Assembly: GCA_026705025.1 (NCBI GenBank)
Contig: JAPPBN010000012.1
Span: 52,366-116,365, forward strand
Reading direction: 5' to 3'
Length of the DNA stretch: 64,000 bases
Source: Bin125 sp026705025
GTDB lineage: Bacteria > Chloroflexota > Dehalococcoidia > Bin125
Below, piece after piece: positions 8,732-16,751 of the stretch (the stretch's first letter is position 1; the number at the start of each line of letters is the position of its first letter). The notes beneath the pieces are model-generated. The model saw only the letters and a program-made list of their open reading frames with translations. It ran no database searches and was not told the DNA's origin. The translations under genes and the position numbers were made by a program.

Positions 8732-9499
8732 CTATCCAACTTCAGCGTTGTCCCGATCTCGCAGCACCGCGAAAAACAGCGACGCAAACACCGCCCCCAG
8801 ACCCGGCGCGACCCAGTAGACCCAGTGGTTGTCCCAGAACCACGCGATCGCCGCCGGACCGAACGAGCGGGCCGGATTCATCGACGCGCCCGACACGCTC
8901 CCGGCCAGCGTCACCGCCGCCGCGACGTAGAGCCCGACGGCCAGCGCGAACACCGTCGCGCTGCGTCCCCGCTCGGCCATCATCAGGATCGCATAGACCA
9001 GGAAGAATGTGATCACGATCTCCGTCCCGAACGCCTGGATCAGCGGCCCGTCGCTGAAGTTCGCGCCCAGCCAGGACTCGCCCTCACCCGTGTGGTTGCG
9101 AAACAATCCATGCATCACCGACGAGGCGATCAACGCGCCAACCAACTGCGCGCCCACGTACGGCGCCAGCTTGCGGCCCGCCAACTTACCGGTCAGCCAC
9201 AGCCCCAGCGAGACGGCAGGATTCAGGTGCGCCCCGGAAATCGCCCAGAAGGCGAAGATCATCACCGCCACGCCGAATCCGTTGACCAAACCGACGCCGA
9301 GCGCCCCCAACTCTCCGCCCGACCACCAATTCACGTGAGCCGACCCCGCGCAGAACAACACCAGACCAAAGGTGCCCAGAACTTCAGCCATCAGCTGCCG
9401 GGCGCTGGCCTGGTTACTCGCCCGATCGAGGCGCAGTCTTCCAAGCAGCGGATTGACCATGCGCCCGATCGGCGCCAACGCCTGTTCAATCGGACTCAT
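8732..9499 (-). CDS. Aquaporin / MIP-family channel
   Basis: A 255-residue major intrinsic protein with the two half-helix signatures SGAHLNPAVSLG and SGASMNPARSFG and six hydrophobic segments, so it is an inner-membrane water or small-solute channel. Arg after the second NPA is the selectivity-filter arginine. An N-terminal tail of about 35 residues precedes the first membrane helix (LMAEVLGTFGLVLF), longer than in most bacterial AqpZ. Whether it carries water, glycerol or another small neutral solute cannot be settled. It is probably an independent unit, since the next gene on the same strand is of toxin-antitoxin type. Confidence 0.94.
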   Translation of the reverse strand: MSPIEQALAPIGRMVNPLLGRLRLDRASNQASARQLMAEVLGTFGLVLFCAGSAHVNWWSGGELGALGVGLVNGFGVAVMIFAFWAISGAHLNPAVSLGLWLTGKLAGRKLAPYVGAQLVGALIASSVMHGLFRNHTGEGESWLGANFSDGPLIQAFGTEIVITFFLVYAILMMAERGRSATVFALAVGLYVAAAVTLAGSVSGASMNPARSFGPAAIAWFWDNHWVYWVAPGLGAVFASLFFAVLRDRDNAEVG

Positions 9500-9589
9500 G
9501 ATCGGACCTCCCGGATAACATCAGGAACTCGACCGAAACGCTAACAGTCAACGCCCTGGCAGGAGTGTGCGCGCTGTTAAGGTTGGACT

Positions 9590-11662
9590 ATGCCTAACCG
9601 ACTCGCCCGTGAGACATCCCCCTATCTGCTCCAGCACGCCAACAACCCCGTTGACTGGTACCCCTGGGGCGACGAAGCCTGGGCGCGCGCCCGGGCCGAA
9701 GACAAGCCGGTCCTCGTCAGCGTCGGCTACGCCGCCTGTCACTGGTGCCACGTGATGGAACGCGAATCGTTCGAGAACGACGCCATCGCCGCGCTGCAGA
9801 ACGACCTCGTGGTCAGCATCAAGGTCGACCGCGAAGAACGACCCGACGTCGACGAGATCTACATGGACGCGCAGCAAATGCTGCACGGACATGGCGGCTG
9901 GCCGCTCAACGTCTTCTGCACACCCGACGGCCGCCCCTTCTTCGGCGGTACGTACTTCCCGCCTCAGCGCCGGACTGGCATGCCCGGCTGGACCGATGTC
10001 CTCCAGGGCATCACGCAGGCGTTCCGAGAGCAACGCGACAAAGTCGAGCAGCAGGCCACCGAGCTGACCCGCCACCTGAACCTGCGCGTCGAGCTGGCCG
10101 GAGAAGACTTGACCGAGTCCCCGGCCCAGGTCCGTTCACGCGCCGCTACCGCGCTGTTGCAGGCCGCCGACCGCACCCACGGCGGCTTCGGCGGCGCGCC
10201 CAAGTTTCCCCAGCCCTACTACCTGCAGCTCATGGTGCAACAGGCCCTGGACGAATCGGCGAGCAACCGCGCCGACGCCCGTCAGCACTTCTCCCACTCG
10301 TTGCGCAAGATGGCTGAAGGGGGCATCTACGACCAGCTCGCCGGCGGCTTCCACCGCTACGCAGTCGACGAGATCTGGCTCGTGCCCCACTTCGAGAAGA
10401 TGCTCTACGACAACGCGTTGCTGATCCCGCTCTACCTCGACGCCTACCGAATGGCCGACGATCCCGCCGACGCCGAACTCTTCTCCCGAATCGCTCACGA
10501 GACGTCCGACTACCTGCTCGGCGGTCTGCAAACGCCCGACGGCGCCTTCTACGCCTCCACCGATGCCGACTCCGAAGGCGTCGAAGGCAAGTACTTCGTC
10601 TGGACTCGCGACGAACTGCACCAACTGCTGAAGCCTCAAGACGCCGAGATCGCCTGCCGGCGCTGGGGCGTTGACGTCGGTGGCAACTGGGAGGGCAACT
10701 CAATCCTCCTGGCGGCGCAGCCGCCCGAAGACGTCGCCCGTTGGCTCGACCTCCCGGTCGCCGAAGTCGAAGCGTCCCTCGCCAGGAGCCGCCAATCCTT
10801 GCTCGAACACCGCTCCACCCGGATTCCTCCGGCCACCGACACCAAGATCATCGCCGCCTGGAACGGCATGGCCATAGATGCGCTGGCCAAAGCCGGCTCG
10901 GTGCTACAGGAACCCCGATTCATCGACGCCGCCGAGCGTGCCGCCCGCTTCATCGTCGACAACATGCGTACGCAGGAGGGGGCTCTGTTGCGCATTCACT
11001 CCGCCGGTCGCGCATCGGTCGACGCCTTCGTCGAGGATTACGCGGCCCTCGCCGACGGCATGATCTCGCTCTACGAATCAACCGGCGACGAGTCCTGGTA
11101 CACCGAGGCGCGATCAACGATCGACACAATGATCGAACGATTCTGGGACCACGACGGCGGCGGTTTCTTCACCGTCGGTCGCGACGGCGAACAACTCATC
11201 GCCCAGCGCAAGCCCACCCAGGACGGAGCGACGCCAAGCGGAAACGCCCTCGCGGCGAGAGCGCTGGCCAGAATGTACGCCCTCACCGCCGACGGTCGTT
11301 ACGCCGACCTGATCGAGGCGATGCGCGCCACCTTCTCCGCCTACCTGAGCAAGGCGCCGACGATGCTCGGCCTCTTCGTCTCGGTCGAGGATTGGCTCAC
11401 CGACCACCGTTCAGTCGCTCTGGTCGGACCAGCCGATGACCCGGAGATTGACCGGATGCGCCGAGCTCTCTGGTCCGGCGAGCCGCGTCCGTTGGTCGTC
11501 ATGCAGCAGTCTGCTGGCACCACCGTGGTGCCGCAGCTCGCCGACAAACCACAACAGGATGGCCGGCCCACCGCCTATGTCTGCCAGGCCTTCGCCTGCT
11601 CGGCCCCCGTCCACTCCGCGGCCGAGCTACGGTCAGTGTTCGACGATCCTCTGCCGGTGTAG
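9590..11662 (+). CDS. DUF255 / YyaL-type thioredoxin-fold protein
   Basis: A 690-residue protein of the YyaL/spermatogenesis-associated-protein-20 family. The N-terminal domain (about 1-165) is thioredoxin-like and opens with the family signature NRLARETSPYLLQHANNPVDW. The redox motif is C50-H-W-C53, followed by HVMERESF. The remaining part resembles an (alpha/alpha)6 barrel as in N-acylglucosamine 2-epimerase and cellobiose epimerases (for example GGFGGAPKFPQ and VPHFEKMLYDNA). Length is normal for the family. The biochemical function of the family is not established. It is a single-gene unit, divergent from the aquaporin gene. Confidence 0.93.
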   Translation: MPNRLARETSPYLLQHANNPVDWYPWGDEAWARARAEDKPVLVSVGYAACHWCHVMERESFENDAIAALQNDLVVSIKVDREERPDVDEIYMDAQQMLHGHGGWPLNVFCTPDGRPFFGGTYFPPQRRTGMPGWTDVLQGITQAFREQRDKVEQQATELTRHLNLRVELAGEDLTESPAQVRSRAATALLQAADRTHGGFGGAPKFPQPYYLQLMVQQALDESASNRADARQHFSHSLRKMAEGGIYDQLAGGFHRYAVDEIWLVPHFEKMLYDNALLIPLYLDAYRMADDPADAELFSRIAHETSDYLLGGLQTPDGAFYASTDADSEGVEGKYFVWTRDELHQLLKPQDAEIACRRWGVDVGGNWEGNSILLAAQPPEDVARWLDLPVAEVEASLARSRQSLLEHRSTRIPPATDTKIIAAWNGMAIDALAKAGSVLQEPRFIDAAERAARFIVDNMRTQEGALLRIHSAGRASVDAFVEDYAALADGMISLYESTGDESWYTEARSTIDTMIERFWDHDGGGFFTVGRDGEQLIAQRKPTQDGATPSGNALAARALARMYALTADGRYADLIEAMRATFSAYLSKAPTMLGLFVSVEDWLTDHRSVALVGPADDPEIDRMRRALWSGEPRPLVVMQQSAGTTVVPQLADKPQQDGRPTAYVCQAFACSAPVHSAAELRSVFDDPLPV

Positions 11663-11676
11663 TACTCTGATAACCG

Positions 11677-11825
11677 CGAACAGAACAGCTACATTCCCTG
11701 CTGCCGGAAAACTGATGAAGCCGCGGGTCGTGACACCCGAACAGCACCGCACTTGCTCGTCCTTCGTCGCACAAGGGCGAACAGTTCCCGTCCAGATCCG
11801 TCCAAAATCGAACAGAATCGAACAA
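11677..11825. promoter_or_regulatory. Cluster of CGAACA half-sites before the VOC-VOC-PNPOx operon
   Basis: The 245-base gap upstream of the operon holds five copies of CGAACA, at 11677, 11738, 11778, 11809 and 11819. The last two form a direct repeat AATCGAACA spaced ten bases apart, one helical turn, about 90 bases before the GTG start. The copy at 11778 is part of GAACAGTTC, a short dyad. This may be a regulator-binding region, but the words are short. Confidence 0.3.
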
Positions 11826-11907
11826 AAACGTCCAAGACGTTCGCCGATCAACCCGTAACACACGAGACATCCGACCAACACCGGGACACAACGAAAGGAA
11901 ATCAATC

Positions 11908-12324
11908 GTGGCCCACCAAACCATCATCCCCTCACTGCGCTACGAGGACTCCAATCGCGCCATCAGGTGGATGCAGGACACCTTCGGCTTTACCGAGCAC
12001 TTCGTCGTCCGCAACGAGGAGGGCCGGGTCGAACACGCCCAGCTCGCCTTCCGCGGCTCGCTGGTTATGCTCGGCGACCTGCAAGGCGACATGCACGACC
12101 TACCTCATCGACACGGCTCAATCAGCATGACCGCCGAGTCGGCCCAGCAGGTCGACCAGGTCTACGCCCAGGCCGTCGCCGCCGGCGTCAAGGTCATTCA
12201 ACCCCTCACCGACACCGACTACGGCTCACACGCCTTCACCGTCGAGGACTATGAAGGCAACCACTGGCATCTGGGCACCTACGATGCACTGGCAGAAGAC
12301 CAGGGAGACGGAGAATCAGGATGA
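11908..12324 (+). CDS. VOC-family (glyoxalase/PhnB-like) protein
   Basis: A 138-residue single-domain vicinal-oxygen-chelate protein: IIPSLRYEDSNRAIRWMQDTFGF at the start of the first beta-alpha-beta module, then EHAQLAFRGSLVMLG. The second module ends in YGSHAFTVEDYEGNHWHLGTY, with the D-x-E-G-N-x-W pattern of PhnB-like VOC proteins. Such proteins bind a metal and act as lyases, isomerases, dioxygenases or resistance proteins; the substrate cannot be predicted. The GTG start follows AAAGGAAATC. The stop overlaps the start of the next VOC gene by four bases (ATGA), so the three genes to 13207 form one translationally coupled operon. Confidence 0.9.
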   Translation: MAHQTIIPSLRYEDSNRAIRWMQDTFGFTEHFVVRNEEGRVEHAQLAFRGSLVMLGDLQGDMHDLPHRHGSISMTAESAQQVDQVYAQAVAAGVKVIQPLTDTDYGSHAFTVEDYEGNHWHLGTYDALAEDQGDGESG

Positions 12325-12737
12325 CCCACCAGACCATCGTGCCAGCCTTCCGAGCCAACAACGCCCAGGCGTTGATCGACTGGCTCCGCGATACGTTCGG
12401 CTTTGCCGAGCACCTGGTCGTCCCCGACGGCGAGGGTGGGATCGCCCACGCCCAGCTCGAATGGCGCGGCAGCCTGGTCATGCTCGGCTCCGCCCGGGGA
12501 CATGCCGACTTCATGGACGTGACGATCGGAAGGGCGTCCCTCAGCTTGACCGCCGAGTCCGCTGAGCAGGTAGACGACCTCTATCGGCGAGCGCAAGACG
12601 CCGGCGCTCCGATTGTGACGCCGCTTGAAGAGACCGAGTACGGGTCGCACGCGTTCACCACTCAAGACCCCGAGGGCAACTTCTGGCACTTCGGCACCTA
12701 CGATCCACTGGCGCCGATGACCGAGCAGGAATCATGA
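12321..12737 (+). CDS. VOC-family (glyoxalase/PhnB-like) protein, tandem paralogue
   Basis: A 138-residue VOC protein, same length and layout as the one upstream (TIVPAFRANNAQALIDWLRDTFGF; AHAQLEWRGSLVMLG; YGSHAFTTQDPEGNFWHFGTY), so the pair is a tandem duplication. It is diverged enough that the two may have different ligands or form a heterodimer. VOC domains pair to build their active sites, so a heterodimer is possible. It overlaps both neighbours by four bases (ATGA junctions). These two are shorter and more similar to each other than to the seven-gene array at 57749-61341. Confidence 0.9.
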   Translation: MTHQTIVPAFRANNAQALIDWLRDTFGFAEHLVVPDGEGGIAHAQLEWRGSLVMLGSARGHADFMDVTIGRASLSLTAESAEQVDDLYRRAQDAGAPIVTPLEETEYGSHAFTTQDPEGNFWHFGTYDPLAPMTEQES

Positions 12738-13207
12738 CAAACCCGCAGCCCGACCGCCCGGAGATGCCGGAGAGTTTCGGCGTCGGCAATCCCGATTTCC
12801 CGTTCGAACCGATCGAATGGGCGTCCGTTGTCGAGCGCCTCACTGAGGCGCGCAACTATTGGATTTGCACGACCCGCTCATCCGGTCGGCCCCACTCGGT
12901 GCCGGTTTGGGGGGTATGGGCCGAGGACGCGTTCTACTTCCTCACCGACCTCAATTCGCTGACCGCAAAGAATCTCGCAGCCAATCCCGCCTCGGAGGTA
13001 CACCTCGAAAGCGGCGACGAGGTCGTGATGCTCTTCGGCCAGTTCGAGCAGGTGGAACTGGAAGAATCCATCCTCGCTGCCTTCGGCCAAAAGTACGAGA
13101 TGCCGCCAATCGCCGCGGGCTTCCCCGTCTATCGACTGGACCTCAGCAAGGCAATCGCCTGGGGCGAGTCCAACTTCCCCAGCAACGCATCCCGCTGGCG
13201 CTTCTAG
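12734..13207 (+). CDS. Pyridoxamine 5'-phosphate oxidase-fold protein (F420/FMN-binding type)
   Basis: A 157-residue split-barrel protein: ERLTEARNYWICTTRSSGRPHSVPVWGVWAEDAFYF is the typical first half of F420- or FMN-dependent PNPOx-like proteins, and LTAKNLAANPASEVHLESGDE the second. Such proteins reduce or oxidise small substrates with F420, FMN or haem; without structural comparison the cofactor is open. It is the last gene of the VOC-VOC-PNPOx operon. The fold combination recurs at 56071-61341, where two PNPOx genes abut the VOC array, which hints at a shared function. The stop overlaps the convergent crotonase gene by four bases. Confidence 0.85.
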   Translation: MTNPQPDRPEMPESFGVGNPDFPFEPIEWASVVERLTEARNYWICTTRSSGRPHSVPVWGVWAEDAFYFLTDLNSLTAKNLAANPASEVHLESGDEVVMLFGQFEQVELEESILAAFGQKYEMPPIAAGFPVYRLDLSKAIAWGESNFPSNASRWRF

Positions 13208-13977
13208 CTCCCGCTAAATTCCGCCGCGCGGCGCTCGGTGAAGGCGGCGACGCCTTCCTTCATGTCGTCGGTATAGGCGAGGCGTTCGAAGTAGAGCTGC
13301 TCGATCCGCAAACCCTCATCGAGCGAAGTCTGCATCCCGCGCACCGCCGCCGACTTGCAGGCGCGCACGGCCAGCGGTCCGTTGCGGTTGATCCGATCCG
13401 CCATCGTCCGAGCCGCATTCATCAACTCGCCCGCCTCGACAACCTGGTGCACGAGCCCAATCTCGTGCGCCCGCTCCGCCGTAAGCGGGTCGCCGGTCAG
13501 CATGATCTCCATCGCCCGGCTCTCTCCCAGCAATCGCGGTAGACGCTGGGTGCCGCCCCAGCCCGGCAGCAAGCCCAGTCCAACCTCCGGCTGACCCATC
13601 TGCGCGCCCGCGGCCGCGATGCGGATATCGCAGGCCAACGCCACTTCCAGTCCGCCGCCGAATGCGTAACCGTTGATCGCAGCGATAAGCGGCTTGGCGA
13701 TGTACATCCCGCGCATGATGCTCGGAGCCAGTTCAAACCGTTCCTTCGACGGTTCATCCATGAGCGCCGGGATCATGTCCCGCAGATCGGCGCCCGCCGA
13801 AAAGGCGCGGTCGCCGGCGCCGGTGATAATCGCCGCCCAGGCGTCATCATCGTCCTTGAACCGGGCGCAGGCCTCGGCGAATGCTGCGTACTGCTCCCGA
13901 TCAAAGGAGTTCAGAGCCTGCTGCCGATCCAGCACGATCGTCGCGATTCGATCCGAAACCTCATACGTCACTGCCAT
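13204..13977 (-). CDS. Enoyl-CoA hydratase/isomerase (crotonase) family
   Basis: A 257-residue crotonase. The oxyanion-hole segments are AFSAGADLRDM and NGYAFGGGLEVALACD, and one catalytic glutamate is retained in QPEVGLGLLPGWGGTQRL. It likely hydrates or isomerises an enoyl-CoA. The 3-hydroxyacyl-CoA dehydrogenase gene ends 14 bases upstream, so the two form a beta-oxidation-type pair acting on consecutive steps (hydration, then oxidation). The chain length or branched substrate cannot be read. The second position usually held by Glu in hydratases (A-D-L-R-D region) would need an alignment to judge hydratase versus isomerase. Confidence 0.92.
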   Translation of the reverse strand: MAVTYEVSDRIATIVLDRQQALNSFDREQYAAFAEACARFKDDDDAWAAIITGAGDRAFSAGADLRDMIPALMDEPSKERFELAPSIMRGMYIAKPLIAAINGYAFGGGLEVALACDIRIAAAGAQMGQPEVGLGLLPGWGGTQRLPRLLGESRAMEIMLTGDPLTAERAHEIGLVHQVVEAGELMNAARTMADRINRNGPLAVRACKSAAVRGMQTSLDEGLRIEQLYFERLAYTDDMKEGVAAFTERRAAEFSGS

Positions 13978-13991
13978 GATCGGTCTCCCTG

Positions 13992-14861
13992 TTATCCACT
14001 GTGCTCATAGATGCCCCGACCCGTTTTGCGGCCCAGCCGGCCGGCCGAGACCAGCCGGCGGAGGATCGTCGGCGGGGTCAGGTTCGGATCGCCGATCTCC
14101 CGCTGCATGCTCTCAGCCACGTCGAGCAGGACATCCAGGCCGACAAGGTCCGCCGTCGCCAGTGGACCCATCGAATGCCCGATACCGAGCTGGCAAGCGC
14201 GATCAATGTCCTCGGCCGTCGCCACGCCCGACTCCCACAGCCTGAGCGCCGACAGGCAGAACGGCACCAGCAGCCGATTGACGATGAACGCCGGCGTGTC
14301 TTTGACCCGCACCGGAGTCTTGCCGGTCGTCTCGACGAAGGCCCAGGCCGCATCGACGGCGCCATCCGAGGCGGTCAACGGCACCACCACCTCGACCAGC
14401 GGCAAGACCTGAGCAGGATTGAAGTAGTGCAACCCAATGACGCGTGACGGGTCGGACATTCGCTGGGCAATCTCCTGGATCGACAGGGACGACGTGTTGG
14501 ACGCGATGAACTTCGCGTCGACGCACAATGTCTCCAGGCGCTCGAAGATGCCCTGCTTGAGCTCGATGTTCTCGGACACCGCCTCAATCACACCTTCAGA
14601 TCCGGCAAGCGCTTCGAGATCCGTCGCTGTGGACAACGCCGCCATGGCGGCGTCGCCTTGCTCGGCGCTGATCCGCTCTCTCGACACGAGCCGCTCGACG
14701 CCGCCCTGAATCACTCCTCGCGCCCGCTCCAGTTGACCGGCCTCAACGTCGACCAGTGAGACCTCCAGCCCTGCCAACAGCGCGGTCTGCGCGATCCCGG
14801 AACCCATCGTGCCGCCGCCGAGGACGCCCAATCGTTTCACTTGCGCATTCCCGTCTGACAT
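13992..14861 (-). CDS. 3-hydroxyacyl-CoA dehydrogenase
   Basis: A 289-residue NAD-dependent 3-hydroxyacyl-CoA (or 3-hydroxybutyryl-CoA) dehydrogenase. The Rossmann loop is GVLGGGTMGSGIA. The substrate-binding segment is SNTSSLSIQEIAQ, and the catalytic His is in GLHYFNPAQVLPLVEVV. The C-terminal helical domain contains DTPAFIVNRLL and GIGHSMGPLATADLVGLD. ATG 14861 is chosen because GGAGGGACGG precedes it; the open frame continues upstream without family similarity. It is the first gene of the pair with the crotonase and divergent from the LLM oxidoreductase gene. Confidence 0.95.
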   Translation of the reverse strand: MSDGNAQVKRLGVLGGGTMGSGIAQTALLAGLEVSLVDVEAGQLERARGVIQGGVERLVSRERISAEQGDAAMAALSTATDLEALAGSEGVIEAVSENIELKQGIFERLETLCVDAKFIASNTSSLSIQEIAQRMSDPSRVIGLHYFNPAQVLPLVEVVVPLTASDGAVDAAWAFVETTGKTPVRVKDTPAFIVNRLLVPFCLSALRLWESGVATAEDIDRACQLGIGHSMGPLATADLVGLDVLLDVAESMQREIGDPNLTPPTILRRLVSAGRLGRKTGRGIYEHSG

Positions 14862-15001
14862 TCCGTCCCTCCGCTCTCGCAACCCGTGAGCACCGATGCA
14901 GGCTATCCGACCAACCGCCCGGCGCACTTCGGGCATTCCGCGATCCGACGTTACGCTAGTTGCGATTGACCGGAATCGCTGATCAGACTGAGGAGCCAAC
15001 C

Positions 15002-16009
15002 ATGAGCCGACGCATTGGCATGGGATTCGACTGGCAAGGTTCGATGGACCGCGAGACATCGCTCAAGCGGGCGCAGATCGCCGATGAAGTCGGGATCGAC
15101 TCGCTCTGGGTCGCCGAGGCCTGGGGCCAGGACGCCTTCACCACGCTCGTCCAGCTCGCTGAGCGCACCAGCAACGTCCAGGTCGCGACCGGCATCGTCA
15201 ACATCTATTCACGTACTCCGGCGGCGCTCGCCCAGCACTTCGCCACCATCGACGAGCTGTCCGAAGGCCGTGTGATCGTTGGACTCGGCAACTCCGGCCC
15301 TCAGGTGATCGAGCACTTCCACGGCGTCCCATTCCAACCGGCATTCAAGCGCATGCGCGAGACGGTCGAGATCATGAAGATCCTGTTCTCCGGCGAGCGG
15401 CTCAACTACGACGGTGACCTGTTCAAGCTCCAGCGTGGCTTCACGCTCCGCTTCGACACCTATCGCAAGCAACTGCCGATTTACCTGGCAACCCTGAATC
15501 CCAAGTCGGTGCAGATGACCGCGGAGATCTCCGACGGCTGGCTGCCGATCATGATTCCGATGGACCGGCTCAAGGAGGAGATCGACCAGGTCAACGATTG
15601 GGTCCGCGAGGCGGGCAGAGATCCAGCCGAGTTCACCATCCGTGCCCCAGGCGGCGTGACCGTCGCCAATTCACCCGAAGGCCAGGCCCGCGCCCGCGCC
15701 GGACAGGCCGGCACGCTGGCCTTCTACTGCGCCCGCATGGGCGAGTTCTACTACCGCCAGCTCTCGCGCCAGGGCTACGAGGACGAGGCCAACGCCGCTC
15801 GACTGGCCTGGAAAGAGGGCGGCGGTGGAGCAGCCGCAGAGTCGATTCCCGGCGAAATGCTGGAACAATTCGGCTTCGTCGGCACCACCGAGGAATGCGT
15901 CGAACGCCTCGAACAGGAACAGGCCGCCGGAGCCCTCCTGCACAGCGTCAACGTGATGGAAAGCGATCCCAACGAGTTCGCCAAGATCCTTGAAACGCTC
16001 AAGGGCTAG
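15002..16009 (+). CDS. LLM-class flavin/F420-dependent oxidoreductase (methylene-H4MPT reductase-like)
   Basis: A 335-residue bacterial-luciferase-like TIM barrel: GIDSLWVAEAWGQDAFTTL, a strand TSNVQVATGIVNIYSRTPAALAQ and ELSEGRVIVGLGNSGPQVIEHF. This pattern matches F420-dependent reductases of the methylene-tetrahydromethanopterin reductase type more than FMN monooxygenases, though the cofactor is inferred. ATG 15002 is preferred over an ATG 14 codons upstream because GAGGAG lies just before it. The neighbouring divergent beta-oxidation pair gives no clear substrate. It is one of four LLM genes in the window. Confidence 0.9.
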   Translation: MSRRIGMGFDWQGSMDRETSLKRAQIADEVGIDSLWVAEAWGQDAFTTLVQLAERTSNVQVATGIVNIYSRTPAALAQHFATIDELSEGRVIVGLGNSGPQVIEHFHGVPFQPAFKRMRETVEIMKILFSGERLNYDGDLFKLQRGFTLRFDTYRKQLPIYLATLNPKSVQMTAEISDGWLPIMIPMDRLKEEIDQVNDWVREAGRDPAEFTIRAPGGVTVANSPEGQARARAGQAGTLAFYCARMGEFYYRQLSRQGYEDEANAARLAWKEGGGGAAAESIPGEMLEQFGFVGTTEECVERLEQEQAAGALLHSVNVMESDPNEFAKILETLKG

Positions 16010-16085
16010 ACCAACCGGCGCTGCGCGCTTGCGCTCCTGAGTCTGTACGATTGCCCCATCGTCAGAGCCGTCTGGAGGCGCAGCG

Positions 16086-16331
16086 ATGACAGAGGATGAT
16101 CTGCTCGACCGAATCGTAGTGCGCCCCGGTGTACTGGGCGGCAAGCCGGTCATCCGTGGAATGCGGATAGCGGTGGAACACGTGCTAGCCATGCTCGCCG
16201 CAGGAGATTCCGCAGAAACGATCCTGAGCGAGTACCCATTCCTAGAAGCTGCAGATATCCAGGCTTGCCTGCTCTATGCCCACCGCTCGATCGCCGGTGA
16301 GTACCTCCATGAGCGTTCGCTCGCTCGGTAG
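16086..16331 (+). CDS. DUF433 antitoxin (VapB-like)
   Basis: An 81-residue DUF433 protein: RIVVRPGVLGGKPVIRGMRI is the family signature, followed by a short helical winged-helix-like part (VEHVLAMLAAGDSAETILSEYPFLEAADIQACL, broken here only for description). DUF433 proteins are antitoxins usually encoded just before a DUF5615 PIN-like toxin, which is the case here, with the next gene two bases downstream. It should bind and neutralise the toxin and repress its own promoter. GGAGG sits eight bases before the ATG. Confidence 0.9.
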   Translation: MTEDDLLDRIVVRPGVLGGKPVIRGMRIAVEHVLAMLAAGDSAETILSEYPFLEAADIQACLLYAHRSIAGEYLHERSLAR

Positions 16332-16333
16332 CA

Positions 16334-16687
16334 ATGAAATTCTTGCTCGATGTTTGCGCCGCCTCGCGGAGCCTGCAGTTCATGCTGCTCTCCGAGGGCC
16401 ACGATGTGTTATCCGCGATTGACGTTGGTCCTACAGCAACTGACACCGAGCTACTGGATCTTGCCCGAGTGCAGGAACGAGTCCTCATCACGGAGGACAA
16501 GGATTTCGGCGAGCTTGTGTTCGTCCGGCGACAACCGCATGTTGGCATCATTCGCTTCACCAATCTGACTGTCGACGAGAAGGTTGTTGCGATGCGCGAA
16601 CTCTTGGAGCAGCACTCAGCTGCGCTCGGTGAACGGTGCATCGTCGTCGTTACACGTAACCGAATCCGGATTCGGCGGAATGGTTGA
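16334..16687 (+). CDS. DUF5615 PIN-like (Mut7-C-like) toxin
   Basis: A 117-residue PIN-like nuclease-fold protein. The first strand carries the acidic residue in KFLLDVCAA. The central part reads DTELLDLARVQERVLITEDKDFGELVF, with the T-x-D-x-D-F acidic cluster typical of DUF5615. It is likely a metal-dependent RNase toxin. In most homologues the first motif is D-x-N or D-E-N; here the Asp is followed by Val-Cys, so activity is plausible but not certain. It is partnered with the DUF433 antitoxin upstream. Confidence 0.86.
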   Translation: MKFLLDVCAASRSLQFMLLSEGHDVLSAIDVGPTATDTELLDLARVQERVLITEDKDFGELVFVRRQPHVGIIRFTNLTVDEKVVAMRELLEQHSAALGERCIVVVTRNRIRIRRNG

Positions 16688-16751
16688 GCGAAAGCTTCGT
16701 ACGCGTTCGGCTTGCCGATGCGTCGATCGGCTGATGTCGTCCGTGGCTACC

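Noticed and set aside
11677..11825. LexA (SOS) box from the CGAAC words
   Set aside because: The Gram-positive-type box needs CGAAC, four bases, GTTCG. The only facing pair here (GAAC-A-GTTC) has a one-base spacer.
13204..13207. Overlapping 3' ends (also 22355-22377, 24801-24804, 27908-27911, 38219-38222, 57749-57761) as signs of error
   Set aside because: Short tail-to-tail overlaps recur across the window between well-supported genes, so they reflect dense packing rather than assembly problems.
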